NCBI RefSeq assembly: GCF_042453785.1
Contig: NC_091677.1
Location: 28,707,501-28,771,500 of the forward strand
Reading direction: 5' to 3'
DNA length: 64,000 nt
Origin: Malus domestica
Taxonomy: Eukaryota; Streptophyta; Magnoliopsida; Rosales; Rosaceae
Both the position numbers and the translations under genes were made by a program. A model generated the notes under the pieces. It was not told where the DNA came from. It made no database searches and was given only the letters and a program-made list of their open reading frames with translations. Positions 1-10,427 of the stretch are shown here, piece after piece (within the stretch, counting starts at the first letter, position 1; each line of letters starts with the position of its first letter).

Positions 1-47
1 CACCCTCACGTGACGGCCAACATGCCTTGATCTCGGTCGGGTGCGTC

Positions 48-228
48 ACAAACCATAAGGTCGTTAGTATAACTATACTGCATTGTAAAAGATAAATAGC
101 TCAAGCCCTAGAATCAAGTTCTCTCGTCAGTCTTACAGGTTCAAACAAAGCAGTGAGACATCACTACATGATTTGGAAACATTTTGAGTAATAACATCAT
201 AGGAAAGCTTCTACACATAACGCAATGA
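48..228. repeat. Dispersed repeat R1, left copy
   Basis: About 180 bp here are nearly identical, in the same orientation, to 16798-16978. The match includes the stretch from CATAAGGTC to CTACACATAACGCAAT. No coding capacity or terminal repeats are evident. Sequence differs on both sides of the two copies. The pair brackets the rearranged VOZ region, so it may be part of the same duplication history, but the element type is unknown. Confidence 0.8.
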
Positions 229-464
229 ATCCTGCTCTTGTGCTCATTTTTTTTATACCAAAATCAGAGTCGGTGTTAGGTATTGTTCTTTGAATTCGAT
301 TTTCAGTTTTTGAAACTAACGAGCTCTCAGTAATTTAGCTACAGTTACCATTTTTGAAAACAAAAATTGGATTCAAAACGGATACCAAGGACTTTTAGTA
401 GGTTAGCTTCTATAACAAGTAGAATGGACCAACGTTAAGAAGATTCTCAAAAGTGGTTGTGACT

Positions 465-1496
465 GATGATCAGGAAATTCAAAGTGATTATCATTCATTT
501 GAGTAGTCAAATCTGGGATATCGACCACTGTATTCGGGGAATTGGACGCAGTGTGGCATTGGTCAAGGTCCAATCCTTGAAAAATATATTCTTGAGGTTC
601 CTTAGAAGAAACGAAAATGTCCTGAAAAATTGGTTAAGCATGGAGCTCATCAGTAATCAATCACAACTCAAGTAGACAGATCCTTAAAAATTCCGAAACC
701 ACAGCATAGAAGAACAATTGAGTACTGTCAAGAATACAATAAATCACACAAAGCAAATCCTATGCTTAATTTCCCAATTCATGGTTTCTATCTTCCATTC
801 CACTTTTGGGTCAATTGACAAGATTTACATTAGTCACCAGAAAGCAACCAATATGGGAAGAAAACATTGAATTGGACTCTAAAACTATTGAAAACTTGCA
901 CAAAACATTCCTAAATCAAACAAATATGTTGTTCAACAAACGTTGGAAATCTTCCACCATAAAAAAGAAAAAAGTATTTACCTCTGTAAATTCCGTGAAA
1001 TTAATCGAGTGAGGGTTTTGAAGATTAGGTTCTGGGCCTTCAAGCTTAGGTTGTGGCAATTCCTTCAATGGACTTTCTGCATCATCTTTCTCATCACAAT
1101 GTTGTTTCAAGAGCCGGGCTAACTCCTCAGAAAATGATCCAAGGCTTCCATGGCTACCACCCTACAGATTTCGAAGGTAATCGGATTTTATACACATACC
1201 AAACATTACTCATACAAGAACACAAAATACGAAAACATAAATAAAAAACCAGCAAACGAGAAAAAACCCACATGCAAAGAAGATGCAGGGGACGGGTCAT
1301 TGAGCTCGGCACCCCACCCGCCAAGCATCTGATGCATTTGGTCCTCCCAGATGGCAATGTCGGCAGTCCGACCCTCCTTCCTGGCAATTTGAATATTGGT
1401 GACCATCCCTTGAAGCTCTTGGACTCGAGTCTTTGCTTTTTACTTCAGTAGCTTGTGAGAAGCAGCCTCACACTTGCCCTTGGAGTCCTTCAGCAT
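465..1496 (-). pseudogene. Truncated VOZ transcription factor copy
   Basis: This is a partial second copy of the VOZ gene at 11831-14039. It keeps exon 1 (1496-1272, 225 nt), exon 2 (1161-982, 180 nt) and the 5' part of exon 3 (621 to about 465). It lacks the zinc-finger and C-terminal exons. Exon 1 has an in-frame TAA at 1442-1440 where the intact gene reads GAA, so it is a nonsense-mutated pseudogene as well as truncated. Intron 2 lacks about 250 bp present in the intact gene (junction near 936). Exon lengths 1 and 2 match the intact copy exactly. Homology stops abruptly near 465. Confidence 0.88.
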
Positions 1497-2144
1497 TGCT
1501 GCCCTCTGCTCTCTCCCTTCCGCTTCTAATCAAATCCTTGAAAAAAAATTCAAGAATCTTTCTTGTATGTTAAGTAAATAAACAATCTAATTAGAGAAAA
1601 ACGAACAAAAAACATAATTGAAATCATATTGGGGATAATACAAACCCTAATTGTAAAAACCAAGAGAAAGATGAATGTTGAATGAAATGGAAAAACGAAA
1701 AGCATAGAGAGAGAGAGAGAGAGAGAGTATACTTCAAATTAACCGAATCAAACGTTTCTGCAGATTTTTGGGTTCCGAGATTTTGGCTGCTCTTCCTTCT
1801 CGATATTTTTCCTATCCCTTTTTTACGGGGTACAACGGCGGGACCTCTGTACTTTTTACTTTGTACTGGGGTGATGTCTCAGTCTAGAGAAAACAAAAAT
1901 GATAGCCTTACTACATATTTGTACAAGTATCAAATTTTTTAAATTAAATATACAAACTTAACGATATGGTTGTAAATTATTAGATTATTAATTAAGTATC
2001 GATTAATGTGTTTATTTTTATTAATAACAACTCATTTGGTTTAAAAATTTAGTTTTTCTAGCATTATCGTATTTGTATTATTTATTTAGTAGAGAAGAGA
2101 TACAACTCATATGTGTTGGTAAGCCCTACTTTTATTAAAAATAT

Positions 2145-2488
2145 GATAAATTAGATTTTCATCCTTCATTTTGCTACTCCATTGATAAAAATTATATTCA
2201 TTTTCAATTTTTTTGGGTTAATTTTGAAGAATGTACCCATGTTTATACACACACACACACAATAGTATATTTATATTTTAATATTTTGAATCCCACAAAT
2301 TATGGTTTTTGATTTAAAATCTCATTTATATAAACAACTAAAATTTCTAATTTTTAATTTAAAAAATATAGTAACGTACATAGAAATAAATTATCACATT
2401 AATTTCAAGGACCTCGATAAAAAATTAAAAACCAACAAAATTTCAATCAAATAATATTCATAGCTAAGGACCGTATCCAAGTCTCCCT
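2145..2488. mobile_element. TGTACCCA-rich non-autonomous element, internally deleted
   Basis: This is AT-rich DNA with repeated GTACCCAT motifs and a short AC tract, flanked by a direct repeat TAAAAATAT (2136-2144 and 2489-2497) that is single in copy C. It is the shortened form of the element at 7960-8919 and is related in reverse orientation to 29633-30352. No coding region. The 8-10 bp target duplication would fit a hAT-like or MULE-like DNA element; the superfamily is not resolved. Confidence 0.65.
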
Positions 2489-2698
2489 TAAAAATATGGT
2501 ACAAATGATAGTACAAATATAAGATAAAAGTAATATTACTTGAGAGAAAAACTGAATGGGGCTCAGGTTGATATTCGACTTGCTACGTGACACTACTAAA
2601 ACCACTCAAAATCTATCATGTTGTAAGTTTTAATATAATCTTTTATGTTTTTTTATAGTTAAATTACTCATAATTATTTTTCCTACTAACTAATATAC

Positions 2699-3872
2699 AG
2701 ACCTGGATTGTCTGCCCTCCCCCATCCATTCCTTTCTCATGCCCTCTTACTTTTCCAGCCATTGACTTAATATTTAGTTATTTTAATGCTCCAGATTTTG
2801 CCACTTCACCAACAACTCCAAAGCATCTTTAAAGCCCAATTTTGCATACTTTTCTGCTGTCTTTCCCGCCCTTCTATCCATTTCCTGACTTTGTTTGCTG
2901 CCTTTTCCCCATCTAAAGTCCTTTTTCTCCCGCCTCTTCCACTTTTCCCACCTCCTGCCGATTAGACACCGCTGCATCTTCATTGGGTCTTCCCAGGTCT
3001 GTTTATGTAATTTTCTTTGCTTGTTTTTGGTCCTTTTTGCTATTGGATTTGTATGGCTTCCTTGTCTTGTAATCCCGCTTATCTTGGAGCCGAAAACCCT
3101 CCTTACTACAAGCATAAATTCTTGAAGTGACTTCATTAGTTTTCTTATTCTTGTAGTGACGATCTTTTCTAATACTAAATCCCACTTTTCGTCTATAGGC
3201 ATTGTATAAATTATAGGCTGCTTCTTGCGAATCAAACTCCACACCACACCTCGCTGTACAATCGAATTCGATCGAGTCATCATTGTTGATATTATTTGCT
3301 TCTTCAGAATCAATCATTTTCAATTGGATCTGTAGTATAGAAAAAGGTATGGTAGAGAAAAAAAAATAAACATTTCAAAGTTTGTTTCTTTACGGAGGTT
3401 GTGGGCTTTAATCAACTAGTATGCTTCAAAATTGTTCTTTAATCAACTAGTATGCTTCAAAATTGTTCTCAATTACTCTAGAAGAACAAATAATGGGATT
3501 AAGTCGGCAAAAGAGGACCCCCAACATGTTATCAACAAGAAAATACAAATCCAATAGCAAAAAGGAGCAAAAACAAGCAAAGAAAATTAGGATGCAGCGG
3601 TGTCGAATCAGCGGGAGGTGGGAAAAGTGGAAAAGGCGGGAGAAAAGGGACTTTAGAGGCGGGAAAGGCAGCAAAACAAAGTCAGGAAATGGATAGAAGG
3701 GCGCGGGAAAGGCAGCAGAAAAGTATGCAAAATTAGGCTTTAAAGATGCTTTGGAGTTGTTGGTGAGGTGTCAAAATCTGGAGCATTAAAATAATTAAAC
3801 ATTAAATCACTGGCTAGAAAAGTAAGAGGGCATGAGAAGGGGATGGATGGGGAAGGGCAGACAATCCAAGTG
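2699..3872 (-). mobile_element. MULE-type element with long TIRs, copy A
   Basis: The terminal inverted repeats are long, roughly 2699-3050 against 3540-3872. The ends read AGACCTGGATTGTCTGCCC on the left and, reverse-complemented, CACTTGGATTGTCTGCCC on the right. A 10-bp direct repeat ACTAATATAC flanks it (2689-2698 and 3873-3882), and the related site at 14848-14857 holds one uninterrupted copy. Long TIRs plus a 9-11 bp TSD are typical of Mutator-like elements. Inside is a FAR1-type domain ORF on the minus strand but no transposase core, so this is a non-autonomous deletion derivative. It has a 31-bp tandem duplication near 3418-3480 absent from copy B. Confidence 0.85.
3003..3323 (-). CDS. 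FAR1-type DNA-binding domain ORF inside the MULE, copy A
   Basis: This 106-codon reading frame has an acidic start followed by the N-terminal part of a FAR1 domain: FDSQEAAYNLYNAYRRKVGF, then an SIRKDRHYKNKK segment and YACSKEGFR. FAR1 domains are WRKY-GCM1-like zinc DNA-binding modules found in FHY3/FAR1 proteins and MULE transposases. The transposase and SWIM parts are missing. Its 3' end runs into the element's TIR. It may be a remnant of the autonomous parent's first exon or a small DNA-binding protein; expression is unknown. The ORF is 106 codons in both copies. Confidence 0.55.
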   Translation of the reverse strand: MKMIDSEEANNINNDDSIEFDCTARCGVEFDSQEAAYNLYNAYRRKVGFSIRKDRHYKNKKTNEVTSRIYACSKEGFRLQDKRDYKTRKPYKSNSKKDQKQAKKIT

Positions 3873-4101
3873 ACTAATATACACCATGAGATTATCTAAT
3901 GGTTTTTTTTATTTTTTTTTATTTTATTTTTAATAACATGGGGTTGGAATCCAAGAGTTATTCTCATTAGGAGTTACAAGCATCTTGATGTTCCTCAAAG
4001 TCATAAGGAAAGACATCCTGCATTACATAGAATTTAACTTCAACAATGAATTTACACAAATACCTAATTCAAAGCAAAGGGTAAAAGGAAAAACATAATA
4101 C

Positions 4102-4621
4102 CTGATTCAAATGTGTCATACAGTTTTGACTTTGGAGCACATTGGTGAAGGTAAAGTTTGGTGGGGAACATGACCAACTATAGTTGGGACTCTGAAAGAA
4201 AAAAGAAAATTGTAATATATAAATATTGAGAACACCAACACAAATTTCAAACCTATAAACTGGTTTACCTGATTAGATAAAGGCAAACTAGTCTGGACAT
4301 TGGTGGTTGACAATCTCGTGGTTGGATAGAACTACAAACATTGATACGAGACCCAACATAAATAATTAAATAAAATATATAAAATATACTTAATCAAACA
4401 TAGAACTAGTTTACCTGATTAGATGAAGGGAAACGAGCATGTGCATTGGTGGTTAGCAAACTCAGTGTTGGATAGAGCTACAAACATTGATACGATATGG
4501 AACATGAATAATCGAACAAAATCTATAAAATCTTGCTAAAAAATATAAACTAGTTTACATGATTAGGTGAAGGGAAACAAGCATGGGAATTGGCAGTTGG
4601 CATTGTCATAGTTGGATAGAA
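4102..4621 (-). repeat. Tandem array of 63-nt exons in the FAR1-like gene
   Basis: Three consecutive predicted exons, 4621-4559, 4477-4415 and 4331-4269, are each exactly 63 nt. Each is preceded by a TTGTAG-type acceptor and followed by GTAAAC, and sits in a genomic repeat unit of about 145 bp. They encode related 21-residue cassettes of the form (F/L)YPT..., with TTN or TAN in the middle and ...PSSNQ-like ends. The exon before (4789-4713, 77 nt) ends similarly (ANARSPSTNQ) and the exon after (4191-4102, 90 nt) ends HLNQ. All joins keep one reading frame. The last exon is 4017-3967. Confidence 0.72.
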
Positions 4622-4812
4622 CTACAACAAATTGATCGATATCGAATATCGAATATGAATAAGTAAACAACATGTATATAGAAAAACCAAATCAAACATA
4701 CAAATTAGTTACCTGATTAGTTGAAGGGGAACGAGCATTGGCATTGGCGGTATGTGAAGGACCACCACTACTTGGTGGTTTGGTTTTCTCTGAACAAGTA
4801 AATAACAACTAC

Positions 4813-4849
<37 letters not shown>

Positions 4850-5474
4850 AGAATAACACAAATGTAAACATTTAAAATGTACAAGTTTCTTACTAGATAA
4901 GCCAGTAACATTTGATGTCTTCTTTTTACGTTTCTCCATATGACTTTTCAATCTAGCATTACTTATTCCCTTTGGCCTCACACTCGGAGGATTCAACACC
5001 GGTGCCTCATCAGATGAGTTATTGACTCCATCAGTATCACGAACAGTAGCATCATTCAAAACGTCATTACTTTCTTTATTAGCAATTTCTTCCCCATTTG
5101 ACTTCATTTCTTTGTCAAGCAATTGTGCCATTTCTTTCAATTTTTTCATTGCAATTCTATGACAACTTTCTATCTTAGCTCCCATACTCAATATACCATA
5201 AGCAATCCGCATCAAAGTATTCCGACGCAACGTCATTGACGAATTGTCACTTACATGTAAAGATTCTCCATGCTCATTTTCATTCCATTCTTTCTTTGCA
5301 TCTTTCGTCCACCGCTTCAATATGTATTGATTTGGTATTTGAGAAACTTCTTTTACATTCATTACCCGTAGAGCATGACGACATAACAAACCCATGGATT
5401 CAAACCTTTTGCAACTACACGAGATGTTGAAAGTTGAGGAGTTGAATTTGACAACATAAACTGTCTTATGCATT

Positions 5475-5570
5475 GGTGGTTAACAAACCCATGGATTCAA
5501 ACCTTTTGCAACTACATTAGATGAAGGGAAACGGGCATGTGCATTGGTGGTTAACAAACTCATACTCAAG
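5475..5570 (-). other. Scrambled junction between transposase core and SWIM exon
   Basis: On the minus strand the transposase exon runs to FLEYEF and then continues into about 45 nt nearly identical to the 63-nt cassette at 4477-4415. Next comes a piece of the SWIM exon (TAGTTGCAAAAGGTTTGAAT), then a second short cassette piece, and only then the SWIM exon proper. The pieces join at short shared words such as GTTTGTTA. This looks like template switching or gene conversion inside the locus. It removes the normal spacer between core and SWIM finger. Confidence 0.7.
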
Positions 5571-7576
5571 AAATTTATAAATTTTTCTCGTGTAGACACT
5601 TGCAGCACGTTTAAGAAAACCACTATTTTTAGCTGCTGTAAAAGGCAAACCTTGCTTGCAACGAAAGGTTTCTTCTAATTCTTTTGAACGCATGCCATTT
5701 GCTTGTTTTTCATAATGAAGCACAAATTCAGTAAGAGTCATCATTTTAGTAGACATACGATGGAAAACATTATTCATGCTCTCACTTATTTGTGTGGATT
5801 TTATCCTCACAGAGAATGCATCTTGGCTAAACACTGGACACCACTTCTCACAAATGGCATAAAGACCTTTAAGCCATTTGTTTTGTGCAACGTTAAATTC
5901 CTCAATCATTGCATCCCAAGTATGCTGAAATTCTAACTCTGTTTGACATCCGTCAAGACACTTGTTGAATAGCCTCTTGAATTCAGGGATTCCATAAAGT
6001 GTTGGTATATTTCTTGTAGCATTCGTTGATATATGCCATGTGCATAAATGATGGCATGTCCCAGAAAACACCACCATAATGGCATTTGCCATAGCTTGAC
6101 ACTGGTCAATGAAAATGGTTGTAGGCTTTCGATTCCCCATTGATTCTAAGAATGCCTCAAACAACCATTCAAATGTAGCAGTCTTCTCATCCAACAAAAA
6201 GGCATAACCCAGCAACACATTGCTCCAGTGATGGTTAACTCCAACGAAAGGAGCACAAATCATGTTGTACTTATTGGTTCGATATGTAGTATCAAATACT
6301 ACTACGTCCCCGAAGCACTCATAATCAATTATGGACCTTCCATCCCTCAGTTAGTCATTCGGTTTTCTTGATCAACTTGCACCGTGTAGAAGAACATTGG
6401 ACCTTCAGCTTGCTTGCGCTTAAAATGATTGATCAAGCTTTGAGCATCCCCTGCTTTAAGCATAATTCTTTTTTCCCTACTAACAAAATTGTAGCAATCT
6501 GTTTTCGTAAACCCAACATTTTGAGACCCGCCGACTTCTTTTGCTAAATACGAGTACGTATTTGTAGTTCTTATACTTGCATTCGCCATGGTTTTAATCA
6601 CACCCATATGAGCTTCTGAAATTTTACGATTTGATCTTAAAAATTGTCTTTCCTCTGGCATTGCAAGTTCATGATTGTGTTTAGGATCAAAGGTAGAGAC
6701 TTTCCACTCACCATGTTCTAGTAAAAATCAAATTTTGGCTTGGCGGCCTGTTCTCTCGTCCAATCTCTTAGTCTTTTTCTCTTCACAAGGGTCTCTATCT
6801 TGCCGAAAACCTTCTTTTGAACAATAAAAATTAAGTGTTGAAAGATCTCCATTTTTGTCAATCTTCTTTGTTTTTTTCGAATGCTAAAGCCAATGTGTAC
6901 TGCATACTAATTATAGAGATCATAAGCTTCTTGCTCATTTTTCACAATCTTTCCATACAAATCTCCAGCGTAACTCTCTTTAAGACGTACAATAGGTGGA
7001 GTTTTTTCTCGAGCATTGCATTGAATATTTTCTACATTGCTTTCAACATCAATGACTGCATTATTCATTAGGAGATCAACAATAATCAGATTTTATTAAA
7101 AAATAATATCATGGCCAAGAGCAAAAAAGCAGTGTCCTATAATCATGCAAAATGTTTAAGAGCTCACACATACAACTTATTAAAAGGCAAAATCAAATAC
7201 CTTCGTCTGAGTTTGAGTCTACTTGCAGAAAGCTACCTTCATTTGGGTTTGAGTCTACCTGCAGAAAGCTACTTTCGTCTGGGTTTGAGTCTTCATCCGT
7301 AATACCTTGGTCTGGGTTTGAGTCTCCATCCATAATACCTTGGTCTAGGTTTGAGTATGTGAGAAATGGAGGGAATTGTTGTTATTTTTCAAAGAAAGAA
7401 GAGGGAATTGAGTCTGCAACTTCCCTTGAAGTTCGCAAGAAGCTTTTGATTTGAAACAAAGAAACGGAGATGTTAACAGAGTTATGAGGAATCTTTTGGT
7501 TTTTGAGTTTTCAGCTTTTTCAAGTATTTTTTAAGTTAACAAATGACAACATCTAGCTGTCAACATTTAATAGGTT

Positions 7577-7612
7577 GGGAACACCACCTAGCTTTGTTGA
7601 GGTGGTGTTCCC
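7577..7612. repeat. Perfect 13-bp inverted repeat hairpin
   Basis: GGGAACACCACCT and AGGTGGTGTTCCC are separated by 10 bases. The hairpin lies between the 5' end of the FAR1-like gene and the start of duplicated copy B (about 7627). No CTRR ending follows it on either strand, so it does not qualify as a Helitron 3' end. Function unknown; it may mark a lost element terminus at the breakpoint. Confidence 0.75.
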
Positions 7613-7959
7613 GTCACTCCCAAAAATTTCTCCTTTTTTACGGGGTACAACGGCGGGACCTCTGTACTTTTTACTTTGTACTGGGGTGATGTCTCAGTCT
7701 AGAGAAAACAAAAATGATAGCCTTACTACATATTTGTACAAGTATCAAATTTTTTAAATTAAATATACAAACTTAACGATATGGTTGTAAATTATTAGAT
7801 TATTAATTAAGTATCGATTAATGTGTTTATTTTTATTAATAACAACTCATTTGGTTTAAAAATTTAGTTTTTCTAGCATTATCGTATTTGTATTATTTAT
7901 TTAGTAGAGAAGAGATACAACTCATATGTGTTGGTAAGCCCTACTTTTATTAAAAATAT

Positions 7960-8643
7960 GAGAAATTAGATTTTCATCCTTCATTTTGCTACTCCATTGA
8001 TAAAAATTATATTCATTTTCAATTTTTGATCAAGATCCTTGGGTATTAATAATATCATTATTTATTTTAATAATAAAATATTTTTTTATTTCTAAATATA
8101 TTCATTTAATGTTAAAAATGTTACAATTAGTATATTTATATTTATGACTAAATTTTTTATCTTATATTTTTAGTTTTAGTTTGTACCCATTTTTAATTTG
8201 TAATTTTTTTTAATTTGTACTAATTTTCTTTTCAATTTTAATTTGTACCCATATATTAATTTATTTTTATGCCCATATTTTTTAAAGTTTATTTCTATTT
8301 GTACCCATATATATAGATATATATATATATATATATATTACTTTTTACTTTTCTAAATGTACCCATGCTAATTATATGTACTCCTTCTTAAATATACCAA
8401 TTTGTTATATGTAAAATGTATCCTTTTTTTTATATAAAATCTATTCAATTTTTTTCTAATCCATTTAGGGTATATTCTTTTTTCTTTGATTTTAAAATGT
8501 ATCCATGTCAAGTTTAATCAAAGAAATTTACTAATGTTGTTAAGCTTAATATCTTCTTCTTTTTTTTGTGATTTTGAAGAATGTACCCAAGTTTTGATAC
8601 AATAAATTTTTTTTGGGTTAATTTTGAAGAATGTACCCATGTT

Positions 8644-8693
<50 letters not shown>

Positions 8694-8919
8694 AGTATAT
8701 TTATATTTTAATATTTTGAATCCCACAAATTATGGTTTTTTATTTAAAATCTCATTTATATAAACAACTAAAATTTCTAATTTTTAATTTAAAAAATATA
8801 GTAACGTACATAGAAATAAATTATCACATTAATTTCAAGGACCTCGATAAAAAATTAAAAACCAACAAAATTTCAATCAAATAATATTCATAGCTAAGGA
8901 CCGTATCCAAGTCTCCCTT
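7960..8919. mobile_element. TGTACCCA-rich non-autonomous element, fuller copy
   Basis: About 960 bp of AT-rich DNA with many dispersed GTACCCAT or TTTGTACCCA words and an (AC)22 tract at 8647-8690. A direct repeat TAAAAATAT flanks it (7951-7959, 8919-8927). The homologous site in copy C lacks it. The reverse complement of most of it is found at 29633-30352. The end reads GTCTCCCT, matching AGGGAGAC at the start of the reverse copy. There is no ORF of interest, so it must be mobilised in trans, if at all. Confidence 0.7.
8647..8690. repeat. (AC)22 microsatellite
   Basis: This is a pure AC dinucleotide run inside the TGTACCCA-rich element. The equivalent run in copy A is much shorter (2250-2262) and appears as (GT)n in the reverse copy at 29861-29886, so it is length-variable within this window. 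Confidence 0.95.
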
Positions 8920-9128
8920 AAAAATATGGTACAAATGATAGTACAAATATGAGATAAAAGTAATATTACTTGAGAGAAAAACTGAATGGGGCTCAGGTTG
9001 ATATTCGACTTGCTGCGTGACACTACTAAAACCACTCAAAATCTATCATGTTGTAAGTTTTAATATAATCTTTTATGTTTTTTTATAGTTAAATTACTCA
9101 TAATTATTTTTCCTACTAACTAATATAC

Positions 9129-10271
9129 AGACCTGGATTGTCTGCCCTCCCCCATCCATTCCCTTCTCATGCCCTCTTACTTTTCTAGCCATTGACTTAA
9201 TATTTAGTTATTTTAATGCTCCAGATTTTGCTACTTCACCAACAACTCCAAAACATCTTTAAAGCCCAATTTTGCATACTTTTCTGCTGTCTTTCCCGCC
9301 CTTCTATCCATTTCCTGACTTTGTTTGCTGCCTTTTCCCCATCTAAAGTCCTTTTTCTCCCGCCTCTTCCACTTTTCCCACCTCCTGCCGATTAGACACC
9401 GCTGCATCTTCATTGGGTCTTCCCAGGTATGTTTATGTAATTTTCTTTGCTTGTTTTTGGTCCTTTTTGCTATTGGATTTGTATGGCTTCCTTGTCTTGT
9501 AATCCCGCTTATCTTGGAGCCGAAAACCCTCCTTACTACAAGCATAAATTCTTGAAGTGACTTCATTAGTTTTCTTATTCTTGTAGTGACGATCTTTTCT
9601 AATACTAAATCCCACTTTTCGTCTATAGGCATTGTATAAATTATAGGCTGCTTCTTGCGAATCAAACTCCACACCACACCTCGCTGTACAATCGAATTCG
9701 ATCGAGTCATCATTGTTGATATTATTTGCTTCTTCAGAATCAATCATTTTCAATTGGATCTGTAGTATAGAAAAAGGTATGGTAGAGAAAAAAAACTAAA
9801 CATTTCAAAGTTTGTTTCTTTACGGAGGTTGTGGGCTTTAATCAACTAGTATGCTTCAAAATTGTTCTCAATTACTCTAGAAGAACAAATAACGGGATTA
9901 AGTCGGCAAAAGAGGACCCCCAACATGTTATCAACAAGAAAATACAAATCCAATAGCAAAAAGGAGCAAAAACAAGCAAAGAAAATTAGGATGCAGCGGT
10001 GTCGAATCAGCGGGAGGTGGGAAAAGTGGAAAAGGCGGGAGAAAAGGGACTTTAGAGGCGGGAAAGGCAGCAAAACAAAGTCAGGAAATGGATAGAAGGG
10101 CGCGGGAAAGGCAGCAGAAAAGTATGCAAAATTAGGCTTTAAAGATGCTTTGGAGTTGTTGGTGAGGTGGCAAAATCTGGAGCATTAAAATAATTAAACA
10201 TTAAATCAATGGCTAGAAAAGTAAGAGGGCATGAGAAGGGGATGGATGGGGAAGGGCAGACAATCCAAGTG
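9129..10271 (-). mobile_element. MULE-type element with long TIRs, copy B
   Basis: This is the duplicate of the element at 2699-3872, with the same 10-bp TSD ACTAATATAC (9119-9128, 10272-10281) and the same interior. It is shorter by exactly the 31-bp tandem duplication seen in copy A. The shared TSD and flanks show that the two copies arose by segmental duplication, not by two transpositions. Confidence 0.85.
9433..9753 (-). CDS. FAR1-type DNA-binding domain ORF inside the MULE, copy B
   Basis: A 106-codon ORF identical in translation to the one at 3003-3323 in copy A. The FAR1-domain signature (SQEAAYNLYNAYRRKVGFSI, then YACSKEGFR) is present, while no transposase core or SWIM finger follows. 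Whether either copy is translated cannot be judged from sequence. Confidence 0.55.
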   Translation of the reverse strand: MKMIDSEEANNINNDDSIEFDCTARCGVEFDSQEAAYNLYNAYRRKVGFSIRKDRHYKNKKTNEVTSRIYACSKEGFRLQDKRDYKTRKPYKSNSKKDQKQAKKIT

Positions 10272-10427
10272 ACTAATATACACCATGAGATTATCTAATG
10301 GTTTTTTTTATTTTTTTATTTTATTTTTAATAACATGGGGTTGGAATCCAAGAGTTATTCTCATTTCCTGGTTTGTTATTTCAAATTTTCAATTGTGGAA
10401 TGTTAAGGAAGGAGTTAATTGATTTCG

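Larger units (their letters stand above)
1809..3964. repeat. Duplicated VOZ upstream segment, copy A
   Basis: This segment is nearly identical to 7627-10371 (copy B) and more distantly related to 14391-14935 (copy C), which lies directly upstream of the intact VOZ gene. It follows the broken VOZ copy in the same relative position, so it is VOZ upstream DNA. It carries two transposon insertions, at 2145-2488 and 2699-3872. It lacks about 577 bp that copy B has inside the first insertion. Homology to copy B ends at about 3964, where the FAR1-like gene begins. Confidence 0.88.
3967..7333 (-). pseudogene. FAR1-RELATED / MULE transposase-like gene, degenerate
   Basis: Read on the minus strand, the parts occur in family order. 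An acidic N-terminus (7333-7203) has repeats of the type DSNPDEG. The FAR1 zinc domain follows (about 6990-6660; C...HNH). Then come the linker at 6661-6347, the MULE transposase core at 6330-5570 (FDTTYRTNKYN, IDQCQAM, CTWHI), a SWIM finger (CSCKRFESMGLLCRH) in the exon 5473-4894, and a multi-exon tail to a stop at 3967. Damage includes in-frame stops in the FAR1 domain (TAG after DLYN; TGA near 6725), a frameshift after QENRMTN (near 6347) and a scrambled junction at 5475-5570. The SWIM exon and the six exons after it remain fully open and in phase. It could be a domesticated FAR1-related gene now decayed or the parent type of a MULE; I saw no TIRs of its own. Confidence 0.8.
7627..10371. 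repeat. Duplicated VOZ upstream segment, copy B
   Basis: This copy is almost identical to copy A (1809-3964) and in the same orientation, including the MULE insertion and its TSD. It is longer because it keeps about 577 bp of the AT-rich element. It is not attached to any VOZ coding sequence: the FAR1-like gene lies to its left and an acyl-CoA oxidase pseudogene to its right. The near identity implies that the A/B duplication is recent compared with the divergence from copy C. Confidence 0.88.

Noticed and set aside
2783-3313. 176-codon ORF through the MULE left TIR
   Set aside because: Its second half is TIR sequence that also appears, reverse-complemented, in the other TIR; the FAR1-domain frame at 3003-3323 is the one with family motifs.
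7577-7612. Helitron 3' hairpin
   Set aside because: Neither strand has CTRR a few bases after the hairpin, and no 5' TC end with related sequence was found.
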